This document shows positions 8,681 to 17,557 of a DNA stretch of 64,000 nt, in pieces. Within the stretch, counting starts at the first letter, position 1. Every line of letters begins with the position of its first letter. The stretch is taken from positions 186,001 to 250,000 of the forward strand of contig CAVZRQ010000008.1 in the NCBI GenBank assembly GCA_963777735.1. Reading direction: 5' to 3'. The position numbers and the translations under genes are program-made. Source of the stretch: ZC4RG30 sp963777735. GTDB taxonomy: Bacteria > Pseudomonadota > Gammaproteobacteria > Steroidobacterales > Steroidobacteraceae. The notes under the pieces were generated by a model. The model did not search any database, was not told where the DNA came from, and saw only the letters and a program-made list of their open reading frames with translations.

Positions 8681-9126
8681 GGGACCGTGTCTGTCCCTTG
8701 CGGCAAGGGATCCGTGAGGAATCCCAGCTTGCTCGCACCTGCACTCTGCAGGACAACCATGGCGCCCACCACCTCTCCATAGGGAACGCGCGTATCGGCG
8801 CGGATGAGAACCTCCCGCGCAGGGTCAGCTGCCAGCGCAGTACGCATGGCCAGCAGCAGCTGCTCATCGCTCAAGGCACCGTCGCCCTTCTCGCTGGTGT
8901 TCAGAAACTGGCGCCCGTCGCTGTCGATGGAAAGGATCACCGGGGGCTGATCCTTCTGGCTGCGCACTGGCAACGGTTCGGCGCCCGCCTTGGGCAATTC
9001 CACTTTCACGCCCTGGGTCAGCAACGGAGCGGTAGCCATGAAGATGACCAGCAGTACCAGCATGACGTCGATCATCGGCACCACGTTGATCTCCGCGATC
9101 AGCCGTCGCTTCCGCGGCGCGTCCAT
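8677..9126 (-). CDS. tolR: Biopolymer transporter TolR (ExbD family)
   Basis: TolR is the single-pass partner of TolQ in the proton-driven motor. The N-terminus contains AEINVVPMIDVMLVLLVIFM with the proton-path aspartate at Asp20, followed by a periplasmic domain with RADTRVPYGEVVGAM. Length of 149 residues is normal. It directly abuts tolQ and overlaps tolA by 4 bases. Confidence 0.96.
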   Translation of the reverse strand: MDAPRKRRLIAEINVVPMIDVMLVLLVIFMATAPLLTQGVKVELPKAGAEPLPVRSQKDQPPVILSIDSDGRQFLNTSEKGDGALSDEQLLLAMRTALAADPAREVLIRADTRVPYGEVVGAMVVLQSAGASKLGFLTDPLPQGTDTVP

Positions 9127-9822
9127 TCAACCCGCATCCGGCGAGCCTGCGGGGCGACTGGCATGCCGCTGCAGGATGGTTGAGAACTCTTCCATGAATG
9201 CGTTGTAGCGCAGCTCCAGGCGCCCGACCTTGTCGGCATAACGGTTGTAGGCGATGAACGCCGGGATGGCCGCAATCAGGGCAAAGGCCGTTGCGACCAA
9301 TGCTTCCGCGATGCCGGGCGCAACCGTTGCAAGCGTCGCCTGCTGCACGCCGCCAAGCGCGACGAACGTGCCCATGATGCCCCACACAGTGCCGAAGAGA
9401 CCCACATAGGGGCTGACCGAACCGACTGTCGCGAGCGTTGCGAGGTTGTGCTCCAGCCGTTCGATTTCCTTGAGCTGTGCCACCTTCATGGCGCGGCGTG
9501 CGCCTTCCAGCAGCTGGTCGGAGGGCACGCCGCTCTGCCGCAGTCGCGCAAACTCGCGGAAGCCCATCTCGAAGATGCTGCTCATGCCGGTGGCACCGCC
9601 CTTGGCCTCAAGGGTGCGGTACAACAAGCCGAGATCGCCACCCGACCAGAACGTCGACTCGAATTTGTCGGCTTCGGAACTGGCATTGGAAAGCACGGCG
9701 CGCTTGCCGAGGATGATGGCCCAGGAACCGATGGAAGCGGCCAGCAACAAGGCCAGCACCAGCTGCACGACGGGGCTCGCATCGAGCACGAGTTTCAGAA
9801 TGGAAAGCTGCTCGGCCTGCAT
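9127..9822 (-). CDS. tolQ: Proton channel protein TolQ (ExbB family)
   Basis: TolQ forms the pentameric stator of the Tol motor in the inner membrane. The ATG at 9822 (MQAEQLSILKLVLDASP) is the family start, although the frame stays open upstream. Three membrane helices are visible, at about 16-38, 130-158 and 168-192. The conserved segments LATLATVGSVSPYVGLFGTV and IAEALVATAFALIAAIPA line the proton path. Its ATG overlaps the ybgC stop by one base. Confidence 0.95.
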   Translation of the reverse strand: MQAEQLSILKLVLDASPVVQLVLALLLAASIGSWAIILGKRAVLSNASSEADKFESTFWSGGDLGLLYRTLEAKGGATGMSSIFEMGFREFARLRQSGVPSDQLLEGARRAMKVAQLKEIERLEHNLATLATVGSVSPYVGLFGTVWGIMGTFVALGGVQQATLATVAPGIAEALVATAFALIAAIPAFIAYNRYADKVGRLELRYNAFMEEFSTILQRHASRPAGSPDAG

Positions 9823-10220
9823 CAGGACATCCTTGTGCGTAGATCCGCCGGCAGGCGACGCGGCTTGAAACTGGTTGCATCCACACAGGCGGCCCGCACC
9901 TTGCCGCGGGCGACGATCTCCCCATCGTCCCGCTGCACGCGCTGCTCGAATTCCATGGAAGCCCCCCCGGTCATGCGGGGTTGCGTGATGACATGCAGCT
10001 GCTCGTCGAGACGGGCCGGCCGAAGATACTGGATGTCGAGGCTCACGACGGTAAACAACACGGCCAGTTCCTCCCTCACCTGGGCCTGGGTATAGCCCAG
10101 GGCGCGCAACCACTCTGTGCGGCCACGCTCAAAGAAGCGGATGTAGCTGGCATGGTAGACCACCCCGCCCGCATCCGTATCCTCGTAGTAGACCCGGACG
10201 GGCCAGGAAAATTCACTCAT
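9822..10220 (-). CDS. ybgC: Tol-Pal-associated acyl-CoA thioesterase YbgC
   Basis: A 132-residue hotdog-fold thioesterase. The motif YYEDTDAGGVVYHASYIRFF near residue 11 contains the catalytic Asp of the 4-hydroxybenzoyl-CoA thioesterase group, and RTEWLRALG follows. In E. coli YbgC is the first gene of the tol-pal operon and interacts with phospholipid synthesis enzymes. It overlaps ruvB by 4 bases and tolQ by 1 base. Confidence 0.94.
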   Translation of the reverse strand: MSEFSWPVRVYYEDTDAGGVVYHASYIRFFERGRTEWLRALGYTQAQVREELAVLFTVVSLDIQYLRPARLDEQLHVITQPRMTGGASMEFEQRVQRDDGEIVARGKVRAACVDATSFKPRRLPADLRTRMS

Positions 10221-11257
10221 CGCGGGTCATCGAACAATGGCAGGGCGGCACCGATGCGCTCTGGCACGGCAAGCCCACGGTGCAGATAGGCCTGCCGGGT
10301 CGCCATGCGGCCGCGCGCCGTGCGCATCAGCAAGCCCCGCTGGATGAGAAACGGCTCGACCACATCTTCCAGCGTGCCCCGCTCTTCACCGATGGCCACC
10401 GCCAGGCTTTCGATTCCCACCGGACCGCCATCGAACTTCTCGATGATGGTGTCGAGCAGGCGCCGGTCCAGCGCATCCATGCCCTGAGGGTCCACCTCGA
10501 GCAGATCCAGCGCGGCATCGGCAATGGCCGCATCGATATGCCCCTTGCCACGGACCTGTGCGAAATCACGCACCCGGCGCAGCAGCCGGTTGGCGATGCG
10601 TGGCGTGCCGCGTGAGCGTTGCGCGATCTGCGCCGCCCCTTCCGGTGACGTGGCGACACCGAGAATGGCCGCCGAACGCGCCACGATCTGTGCGAGTTCG
10701 CCATCGGAGTAGAAGTCGAGTCGCTGCACGATGCCGAACCGGTCGCGCAGGGGTGAGGTGAGCAGCCCCGCCCGGGTCGTGGCGCCCACCAGCGTGAAGG
10801 GCGGCAAATTGAGCTTGATCGAACGGGCCGCGGGGCCGTCACCGATCATGATGTCCAGCTGGTAGTCCTCCATCGCGGGATAGAGCACTTCTTCCACCAC
10901 CGGACTCAGGCGATGGATCTCATCGATGAACAGCAGGTCGCGGGGCTGCAGGTTGGTGAGCAAGGCCGCGAGATCTCCGGGACGCTCGAGCACCGGGCCC
11001 GAGGTGTGCCGCAGATTTACCCCGAGTTCTGCCGCAATGATCTGCGCCAGTGTGGTCTTGCCAAGCCCCGGGGGACCGAAAATCAGCACATGGTCCAGTG
11101 CTTCGGCGCGTGAGCTTGCTGCCTCGATGAATAGCCCGAGCTGTGCCTTGACCGCGGGCTGGCCGATGTACTCGGCCAGGCGCTTCGGACGGATGGCTCG
11201 ATCCAGCGATTCATCTTCGCGAGCGGCCACTGCCTGCACCAGTCGCTCGGAAGTCAT
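10217..11257 (-). CDS. ruvB: Holliday junction branch migration helicase RuvB
   Basis: RuvB is the AAA+ motor of the RuvAB branch-migration complex. The 346-residue protein shows Walker A GPPGLGKTTLAQ near residue 60, Walker B LLFIDEIHRLS, the sensor region VGATTRAGLLTSPLRDRFGI and the C-terminal winged helix with EPFLIQRGLLMRTARGR. The start at 11257 overlaps the end of ruvA by 4 bases. Confidence 0.97.
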   Translation of the reverse strand: MTSERLVQAVAAREDESLDRAIRPKRLAEYIGQPAVKAQLGLFIEAASSRAEALDHVLIFGPPGLGKTTLAQIIAAELGVNLRHTSGPVLERPGDLAALLTNLQPRDLLFIDEIHRLSPVVEEVLYPAMEDYQLDIMIGDGPAARSIKLNLPPFTLVGATTRAGLLTSPLRDRFGIVQRLDFYSDGELAQIVARSAAILGVATSPEGAAQIAQRSRGTPRIANRLLRRVRDFAQVRGKGHIDAAIADAALDLLEVDPQGMDALDRRLLDTIIEKFDGGPVGIESLAVAIGEERGTLEDVVEPFLIQRGLLMRTARGRMATRQAYLHRGLAVPERIGAALPLFDDPR

Positions 11258-11847
11258 GGACGCCCCTTCGGCGCAACACCCTGCAGCGCTGCCCGGATCA
11301 GGTCTTCGGTGCTGACATCCGTCGCAGTGATGGCGTCGAGCATGCGCTGCGCCTCGGGCGGTTTGTAGCCCAGTGCCTGCAGCGCATGCAGTGCCTCGCT
11401 GCGCGGCGTGGGCGCCTCGGCGAGGCCACCCTTGGCAACCGGCAATGCTTTGAAATAATCGCGCATTTCCACCAGCAGCCGTTCGGCCGTCTTGCGCCCG
11501 ACACCGGGAATGCGTGTCAGGGTGGCCAGATCATCCGTGGCCACAGCCAGCTGGAAGGCATCGGCGCTGACACCGGAAAGGATGCCCACCGCCATGCGTG
11601 GTCCGACTCCATTGACCTTCAGCAGCGCGCGAAACAACGCCCGCTCATCTTCGGTGGCAAAGCCGAACAGCAGCGAGGCGTCTTCGCGCAGCACCTGGTG
11701 AATGCGCAGGCGCAGGCTGCTGCCTGCTGGGGGCAATGCCAGGAAGGTGGACATCGGAGTTTCCACTTCGAAACCCACGCCCTGCACCTCGATCAACAGC
11801 CGCTGCGGTTCCTTCTCGACCAGCGTGCCGCTGAGGGATCCGATCAC
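11254..11847 (-). CDS. ruvA: Holliday junction DNA helicase subunit RuvA
   Basis: RuvA binds four-way junctions and recruits RuvB. I place the start at a GTG at 11847 because translation then begins VIGSLSGTL, the normal RuvA N-terminus, and the GTG overlaps the ruvC stop as GTGA. The OB domain covers residues 1-64; helix-hairpin-helix motifs KVNGVGPRMAVGILSG and RIPGVGRKTAERLLVEM follow; domain III (about 150-197) contains ALQALGYKPPEAQRM. Confidence 0.95.
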   Translation of the reverse strand: MIGSLSGTLVEKEPQRLLIEVQGVGFEVETPMSTFLALPPAGSSLRLRIHQVLREDASLLFGFATEDERALFRALLKVNGVGPRMAVGILSGVSADAFQLAVATDDLATLTRIPGVGRKTAERLLVEMRDYFKALPVAKGGLAEAPTPRSEALHALQALGYKPPEAQRMLDAITATDVSTEDLIRAALQGVAPKGRP

Positions 11848-12350
11848 CTGCTGGTTTCCAGCGCGGCAAGCCGGCTTGCAACCCGCCGGTTCTGTGCGTG
11901 GCACAGCGCGATGGCGAGCGCATCGGATACGTCCGAGGTGGCGGGTTCACCGATGGCCAGCAGCACCTGCACCATGTGCGAGACCTGCGCCTTGTCGGCG
12001 GCACCGCTGCCGACCACCGCGAGCTTGATGGCCCGTGGTGCGTATTCATACACAGCAGCACCCTGCGCCACTGCCGCGGTCAGTGCCGCGCCGCGCGCCT
12101 GACCCAGCTTCAGTGCGCTGTCGGCATTGCGATGCATGAATACCCTTTCGATGGCGACTTCATCGGGCTGGTACTGCATGACGACGGCCAGCACCTGTTC
12201 GTGGATATGCCGCAGCCGGCCTGCAAGTCCTGCCCCAACTGCCCGGATGCAGCCGCTGGCCACATGCGCTTCGCCGCCGGGCCTGCAATCGATCACGCCA
12301 AAGCCCATGCGCAGCGAGCCCGGATCAATGCCGAGCACACGTCGCGGCAT
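11844..12350 (-). CDS. ruvC: Crossover junction endodeoxyribonuclease RuvC
   Basis: RuvC resolves Holliday junctions. The ATG at 12350 gives MPRRVLGIDPGSLRMGFG with the first catalytic Asp at residue 7. AIERVFMHRN supplies the catalytic Glu and SDVSDALAIALCH the C-terminal Asp pair. Length of 168 residues is typical; the longer open frame upstream is antisense to relA and was discarded. It is the first gene of the long minus-strand operon and diverges from relA, with about 100 bases between their starts. Confidence 0.95.
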   Translation of the reverse strand: MPRRVLGIDPGSLRMGFGVIDCRPGGEAHVASGCIRAVGAGLAGRLRHIHEQVLAVVMQYQPDEVAIERVFMHRNADSALKLGQARGAALTAAVAQGAAVYEYAPRAIKLAVVGSGAADKAQVSHMVQVLLAIGEPATSDVSDALAIALCHAQNRRVASRLAALETSR

Positions 12351-12451
12351 GACCACGACAGTCTGCTTTGAAGCGGGACTGGCTGCAGCTTCAGGGTCGT
12401 AAGCTCGCCAAGAGCGGCTGGCATAACGTGGCATCTGAATATGATAGCGTG

Positions 12452-14443
12452 ATGTACGTGATCCCCACATCGACATTGCAGGCATTGGCGCAGGATGGCC
12501 CCGCGGCGTCCGTGTTTGAGGTGCTGGAATCTGCCGGCTACTCCGCCGAAGTGCTGGCCCGGGCGCGCGAGGTGGGCGATGAACTGCAGCGTCTGGCCGA
12601 CGAACCTGCGCTGACCGCCGCCGCGATGCTGCATGTCGCTCGGCAGGCCGAGCCCGACACGCCACCTCTGACGGCCGCACAGCGCACCGAGCTTGGCAGC
12701 CCTGCCCTGCAATTGGCCGATAGCCTGGGCAGGCTGGGCGATTTCAATCTGGATGCGCAGTGGTCCACCGGCAATCAGCTGGCAGCGGGCCAGGCAGAGA
12801 CCCTGCGCAAGATGTTGCTCGCCGTGGTGGGTGATCCGCGCCTGGTGGTGGCGCGCCTGGCCGAACAGCTGGTGCGGGCCCGCCATGCCCGCGAGGAAAC
12901 CGAGCCCCGGCGTCGCCAGATCGCCCTGGAAATCCAGGAGCTGTATGCGCCGCTCGCCAACCGGCTCGGCATCTGGGCCCTGAAGTGGGAACTGGAAGAT
13001 CTGGCATTTCGCGAGCAGCACCCCGCCGAATACCAGCAGATCAAGCGGGCTCTCAGCGAAAAGCGCCGCGACCGCGAAATCTACATCGATGAAGTCAAGC
13101 GCGTGCTCGCGGTGGAACTGCAGCGCGCCGGCGTCGTGGCGGAAGTGGCCGGACGCCCCAAACACATCTACAGCATCTACCGCAAGATGCAGCGCAAGCA
13201 GCTGGCCTTCGAACAGATGTTCGACGTGCGTGCGGTGCGCATCATCGTTGGATCGATTGCCGAGTGCTATGCCGCGCTCGGCGTGGTGCACCACCTGTGG
13301 CCGTTCCTGCCCAGCGAGTTCGACGATTACATCGCCACTCCCAAGGACAACAATTACCAGTCCATCCACACGGCGGTCACTGGCCCCGATGGCCGGCCAC
13401 TGGAAGTGCAGATCCGCACCCGCGAGATGCAGGACCAGGCCGAGCTCGGTGTGGCCGCACACTGGCGCTACAAGGAAGGCGGTTCGGACCGTCGCTATGA
13501 CGACAAGATCCAGCAGGTGCGGGAGCTGCTGCAGGGCGGAGGCAAAGCCGGCACCGACGAGCTGACGCAGCTCAGCAGTGGCCTGTTCGAGGATCGCATC
13601 TACGCCATGACACCCAAAGGCGAAGTTGTGGATCTGCCCAAGGGCGGCACACCGCTGGATTTCGCCTTCCACGTGCACAGCGATCTCGGTGAGCGCTGCA
13701 AGGGCGCCAAGGTGAATGGCCGCATCGCCCCCCTGAACCACACCCTGCACAGTGGCGATGTGGTGGAGATCATCACCGGCAAGCAGCCAGCGCCAAGCCG
13801 CGACTGGCTGTCGGCCAGCGGTGGCTACCTGATGTCCTCACGCAGCAAATCGAAACTGCGCGCCTACTTCCGGCGCGTGGACGACGCCGCATCCACCACT
13901 TCTGCGCCCGTGGTTCATCCCGGTGCCCCGCCTGCAGAACGACCAGTGGAGCCACCACGCGCCATTCGCCCACGCAAGGCCATCCAGAGCGGTCGCTCGC
14001 CGGTGGAGATCGATGGTGTCGGCGATCTGCCGATCACGCTGGCGCGCTGCTGCGCGCCGGTAAGGCCGCAGCCGATTCGCGGCTATCTCACACTGGGGCG
14101 AGGCGTCACCATCCATCTGGCCGACTGTGCAGGTCTTGCGCGGATGGTGCGGCAGAAGCCCCAGCGTCTGCTGGAGGTGGAATGGTCGGAATCCGACTCG
14201 GCGCAGATTGCCGCGCGCATCGTGATCGAAGCCTTCGATCGCCGCGGTCTGCTGCGTGACATCTCCGACCTGATCGCCGAGGAGCATGTCAGCATCGAAG
14301 GCGTAACGAGCCACACCGACCCGGCAGACCGCATTGCCCGCTTCGAGGTGCGTCTGACGGTGCGGGATGCCGCGGAACTGGCGAAGCTGCAGCGCAGGCT
14401 CGGACGCATACCCAACGTATTCAAGGTAAGACGGGCCCGCTGA
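12452..14443 (+). CDS. relA: (p)ppGpp synthetase RelA
   Basis: RelA makes the stringent-response alarmone on the ribosome. The N-terminal HD region (about 30-165) lacks a clear HD hydrolase motif. The synthetase domain (about 200-345) contains GRPKHIYSIYRKM, FEQMFDVRAVRII and EFDDYIATPKDNNYQSIHT. The Glu-x-Asp-Asp form is the signature of monofunctional RelA rather than bifunctional SpoT/Rel. A TGS domain starts at DRIYAMTPKGEVVDLP, a cysteine-containing region carries LARCCAPVRPQPI and an ACT domain closes the protein. The start is uncertain: 12449 (GTG) and 12368 (TTG) are alternatives. Confidence 0.93.
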   Translation: MYVIPTSTLQALAQDGPAASVFEVLESAGYSAEVLARAREVGDELQRLADEPALTAAAMLHVARQAEPDTPPLTAAQRTELGSPALQLADSLGRLGDFNLDAQWSTGNQLAAGQAETLRKMLLAVVGDPRLVVARLAEQLVRARHAREETEPRRRQIALEIQELYAPLANRLGIWALKWELEDLAFREQHPAEYQQIKRALSEKRRDREIYIDEVKRVLAVELQRAGVVAEVAGRPKHIYSIYRKMQRKQLAFEQMFDVRAVRIIVGSIAECYAALGVVHHLWPFLPSEFDDYIATPKDNNYQSIHTAVTGPDGRPLEVQIRTREMQDQAELGVAAHWRYKEGGSDRRYDDKIQQVRELLQGGGKAGTDELTQLSSGLFEDRIYAMTPKGEVVDLPKGGTPLDFAFHVHSDLGERCKGAKVNGRIAPLNHTLHSGDVVEIITGKQPAPSRDWLSASGGYLMSSRSKSKLRAYFRRVDDAASTTSAPVVHPGAPPAERPVEPPRAIRPRKAIQSGRSPVEIDGVGDLPITLARCCAPVRPQPIRGYLTLGRGVTIHLADCAGLARMVRQKPQRLLEVEWSESDSAQIAARIVIEAFDRRGLLRDISDLIAEEHVSIEGVTSHTDPADRIARFEVRLTVRDAAELAKLQRRLGRIPNVFKVRRAR

Positions 14444-14445
14444 AC

Positions 14446-14916
14446 ATGTCATCCACACATCAGGATCGAAGACTTCTGCTGCAGCTGACAGTGTTTGCCG
14501 CGCCTGCGCTGGCGGCCGGTGCCTGGCTTGGCATGAACCCGAAGCAGATGGCACGCAGCACGGAGCTCGAGTTGCGATTCCACACTGCGCCGGACGGGAT
14601 TCACTGGAGACGTACGGATGGCACCAGCGGGCTGTTCCTGCCGCTGGGGACGGCCTTTGCGCTCACCCCCGGGTCGATGACTCCCGACAGGCGCCATCTG
14701 GCGTACACGGCGCTGGATCGCCGCACGGGCTCGAACATCTGGACCGTGCCGATTCTCCTGCGCGATGGTCAACCGGTAGCTGGCACTCCCGCGCGGTTTT
14801 TCCACAGTGGCTCGCTGGATGTACAGCCGCGTTTCTCGCCCGATGGCCAGCGGATCTCCTGGGCCGCCCGCGAGGCCGGCCGCTGGAGCATCCGTGAGCG
14901 CGAGTTCAGGGCCTAG
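14446..14916 (+). CDS. Small exported PD40-like beta-propeller protein
   Basis: A 156-residue protein starting 2 bases after the relA stop, so probably cotranscribed. It has an N-terminal hydrophobic segment (LLLQLTVFAAPALAAGAWLG) that could be a signal or anchor. Two TolB-like blade motifs follow, LTPGSMTPDRRHLAYTALD and VQPRFSPDGQRISWAAREAG. This is too short for a complete propeller. The function is unknown. Its end overlaps the convergent lpdA by 4 bases. Confidence 0.65.
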   Translation: MSSTHQDRRLLLQLTVFAAPALAAGAWLGMNPKQMARSTELELRFHTAPDGIHWRRTDGTSGLFLPLGTAFALTPGSMTPDRRHLAYTALDRRTGSNIWTVPILLRDGQPVAGTPARFFHSGSLDVQPRFSPDGQRISWAAREAGRWSIREREFRA

Positions 14917-16340
14917 CGGTTCAGGGTGTCGATGGCCCGCTTGTCTGCGGCCAGCGCTGCTTCATGCACGGCTTCGGACAAGGTGGGATGCGAGTGCATC
15001 GTGCGCTGCAGGTCCTCGCAGCTGGCGTGATATTCCAGCGCCAGCACGGCCTCCGCCAGCAACTCGCCAGCCATGGGCCCGATGATGTGCACGCCCAGCA
15101 CGCGATCCGTGTCCGCATCGGCGACGATCTTGGTGAAACCCGAAGCGGCCTCCATCGCCCGTGCACGCGCACTGGCAGCGAACGGGAAACTGCCCAGCTT
15201 CACATTGACGCCGGCGGCACGCGCCTGCGCCTCGGTCTGGCCGACCCAGGCAATCTCCGGCGCGGTGTAAATCACCGATGGCACCACATCGTAATTGGTA
15301 TGGCCGAACAGCCCGGCGATCAGGTCTGCCGCCATGACGCCCTCTTCCTTGGCCTTGTGCGCCAGCATCGGGCCGCGCACGCAATCACCTACGGCGTAGA
15401 CATTCGGTGCACCAGTGCGGCAATGCTCATCCACGACGATGAAGCCACGCGGGTCGAGCTGCACACCCGTGCCTTCGCCCAGCAGATCCTGCGTATAGGG
15501 GCGCCGACCGACCGCTACCACGAGCCGATCGAAGGTTGCGCTCTGCTCGCCTTGCGCATCGGCGAACTTCACCACGACTTCCTTGCCGGCAACACTTGCC
15601 GCACTGACCTTGGCGCCGAGCTTGATATCCAGGCCCTGCTTGCGCAGCTGTTTCAGCGCTTCCGCAGCCACCTGCCGATCGGCCATGGCCAGGAATTCAT
15701 CGGCGGCTTCCAGCACAGTGACCTTGGCGCCCAGGCGCTGCCAGACGCTGCCCAGTTCCAGGCCGATGACGCCGGCACCGATGACGCCCAGACGCCCAGG
15801 CACGCCTTCGAATTCCAGCGCACCCCAGGAATCGACGATCATCTTGCCGTCGAAAGGCAGGCTCTTGAGTTCCACGGGCGTGGAACCCGAAGCCAGGATC
15901 ACCGATCCGGCCTCCAGGATCTGCTTGCTGCCATCCGCCGCGGTGTACTCGACCTTGTTGCCGGCCAGCAGACGGCCATGGCCGGTCAAGCCCGTGACGC
16001 CAGCCGATTTGAACAGGGCTGCAATGCCGGTGGTCATGCCTTTGACGACACCCGCCTTGCGCTTCTGCATGGTGGCGAGGTCGAGCTGCAACGCGCCCAC
16101 ACCGATGCCATGCGTCTTGAACTCATGCGCTGCGCGGTGATAGAGCTCGGAGGATTCGAGCAAAGCCTTGGAGGGAATGCAGCCCGCATTCAGGCAGGTG
16201 CCGCCGAAGGCATAGCTGCCATCGCGATTCTTCCAGCCGTCGATGCAGGCCACGCTGAGCTTGTTCTGCGCGGCACGGATGGCGGCAGGATAGCCACCTG
16301 GGCCGCCACCGATGACGATCACGTCGTAGCGGTCGGCCAT
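14913..16340 (-). CDS. lpdA: Dihydrolipoyl dehydrogenase (E3)
   Basis: E3 reoxidises dihydrolipoamide on 2-oxoacid dehydrogenase complexes. The 475-residue flavoprotein shows the FAD motif IGGGPGGYPAAIRAAQ, the redox disulfide GGTCLNAGCIPSK near residue 49, the NAD-binding GAGVIGLELGSVWQRLG, the second FAD motif NVYAVGDCVRGPMLAHKA and the C-terminal interface HSHPTLSEAVHEAAL with the catalytic His. It lies 2 bases after sucB, so it should serve the 2-oxoglutarate dehydrogenase complex. Confidence 0.96.
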   Translation of the reverse strand: MADRYDVIVIGGGPGGYPAAIRAAQNKLSVACIDGWKNRDGSYAFGGTCLNAGCIPSKALLESSELYHRAAHEFKTHGIGVGALQLDLATMQKRKAGVVKGMTTGIAALFKSAGVTGLTGHGRLLAGNKVEYTAADGSKQILEAGSVILASGSTPVELKSLPFDGKMIVDSWGALEFEGVPGRLGVIGAGVIGLELGSVWQRLGAKVTVLEAADEFLAMADRQVAAEALKQLRKQGLDIKLGAKVSAASVAGKEVVVKFADAQGEQSATFDRLVVAVGRRPYTQDLLGEGTGVQLDPRGFIVVDEHCRTGAPNVYAVGDCVRGPMLAHKAKEEGVMAADLIAGLFGHTNYDVVPSVIYTAPEIAWVGQTEAQARAAGVNVKLGSFPFAASARARAMEAASGFTKIVADADTDRVLGVHIIGPMAGELLAEAVLALEYHASCEDLQRTMHSHPTLSEAVHEAALAADKRAIDTLNR

Positions 16341-16342
16341 GG

Positions 16343-17530
16343 TCAGACTCCGATCAGCAGGCGGCCCGGATCCTCAAGGCAATCCTTGATGGTCACCAGG
16401 AACTGCACGGCTTCCTTGCCATCGATGATGCGATGGTCGTAGGTCAGGGCCAGATACATCATGGGGCGGATCACGATCTGCCCCTCCACCACCACCGGCC
16501 GATCCTGGATCTTGTGCATGCCGAGGATCGCGCTCTGCGGTGCATTCACGATGGGCGTGGAAAGCAGGGAGCCGAACACGCCGCCATTGGTGATGCTGAA
16601 GGTGCCGCCAGTGAGGTCATCCATGGTGAGGGCGCCATTGCGCGCCCGCGTGGCGAAATCACCCACGCCTTTCTCAACCTGGGCGAATGTCAGTGCATCC
16701 GCATCGCGCAGCACCGGCACCACCAGCCCGCGCTCCGTCGACACGGCCATGCCGATGTCGTAGAACTCGCGGTAGACGATGTCGTTGCCATCGACGGCGG
16801 CATTGACCACCGGATATCGCTTCAGCGCCTCGATGGCCGCCTTGACGAAGAAGGACGAGAAGCCGAGCTTCACGCCATGATTCTTCTCGAACTTGTCCTT
16901 GTAGCGGGTGCGCAGTTCCTGCACGGCTTGCAGATCCACCTCGTTGAAGGTGGTCAGCAAGGCCTGCGTGGCCTGCGCTGTGACCAGCCGCTCTGCAACT
17001 CGCGCGCGCAGCCGCGTCATGGGCACGCGCCGTTCCACGCGACCGGAACTGCCCGTGGCATGCGCCAGCACATCTGACTTGGTCACGGTACCGCCAAGAC
17101 CACTTCCCGCTACAGCTGCCACGTCCACACCCGTTTCGGCAGCAACGCGGCGCGCAGAAGGAGCGGACTTGCCTGCACCGGATGCAGCAGCGGCAGGTGC
17201 TGCTGCCGGGGCTGCCGCCTTCGATACTGGTGCAGCCTCTTCCTTCGCAGCAGCCTTCGGGGCGGCGGCGGGCGCAGTGGTGGCAGCAACGGCACCCGCC
17301 TCGACGATGGCGAGCAATTGATCGCTGGTGACCGTAGTGCCGGCCTGGATTCTGATCTCCTTGAGAATGCCGGCGACTGGCGCAGGCACTTCCAGCACCA
17401 CCTTGTCGGTTTCCAGATCCGCGAGATTCTCGTCGCGCGCAACGGCATCACCGGCCTTCTTGTGCCACTTCACGAGCGTGGCATCGGCAACGGATTCGGG
17501 CAGCTTGGGAACTTTGATCTCGGTGGTCAT
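16343..17530 (-). CDS. sucB: Dihydrolipoyl succinyltransferase (E2 of 2-oxoglutarate dehydrogenase)
   Basis: SucB carries the lipoyl arm and transfers the succinyl group to CoA. The lipoyl domain contains ETDKVVLEVPAPVAG with the modified Lys near residue 43. An Ala/Pro/Lys-rich hinge follows (about 80-120), then a peripheral-subunit-binding domain (SARRVAAETGVDVAAV), and the catalytic domain ends with LTYDHRIIDGKEAVQFL. Length of 395 residues is normal. It sits 27 bases after sucA. Confidence 0.96.
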   Translation of the reverse strand: MTTEIKVPKLPESVADATLVKWHKKAGDAVARDENLADLETDKVVLEVPAPVAGILKEIRIQAGTTVTSDQLLAIVEAGAVAATTAPAAAPKAAAKEEAAPVSKAAAPAAAPAAAASGAGKSAPSARRVAAETGVDVAAVAGSGLGGTVTKSDVLAHATGSSGRVERRVPMTRLRARVAERLVTAQATQALLTTFNEVDLQAVQELRTRYKDKFEKNHGVKLGFSSFFVKAAIEALKRYPVVNAAVDGNDIVYREFYDIGMAVSTERGLVVPVLRDADALTFAQVEKGVGDFATRARNGALTMDDLTGGTFSITNGGVFGSLLSTPIVNAPQSAILGMHKIQDRPVVVEGQIVIRPMMYLALTYDHRIIDGKEAVQFLVTIKDCLEDPGRLLIGV

Positions 17531-17557
17531 GTTTCTTTGTTCTTGAATTGGGAAATG

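Noticed and set aside
11848..11904. ATG start of ruvA at 11904
   Set aside because: It would add 19 residues not found in RuvA and overlap ruvC deeply; the GTG at 11847 fits the family and gives a GTGA overlap.
12293..13750. 485-codon open frame antisense to relA
   Set aside because: A shadow of relA caused by high GC at third codon positions; no domain is recognisable.
14964..16442. 492-codon open frame antisense to lpdA
   Set aside because: A shadow frame with repetitive His/Arg/Gly composition; lpdA explains the region.
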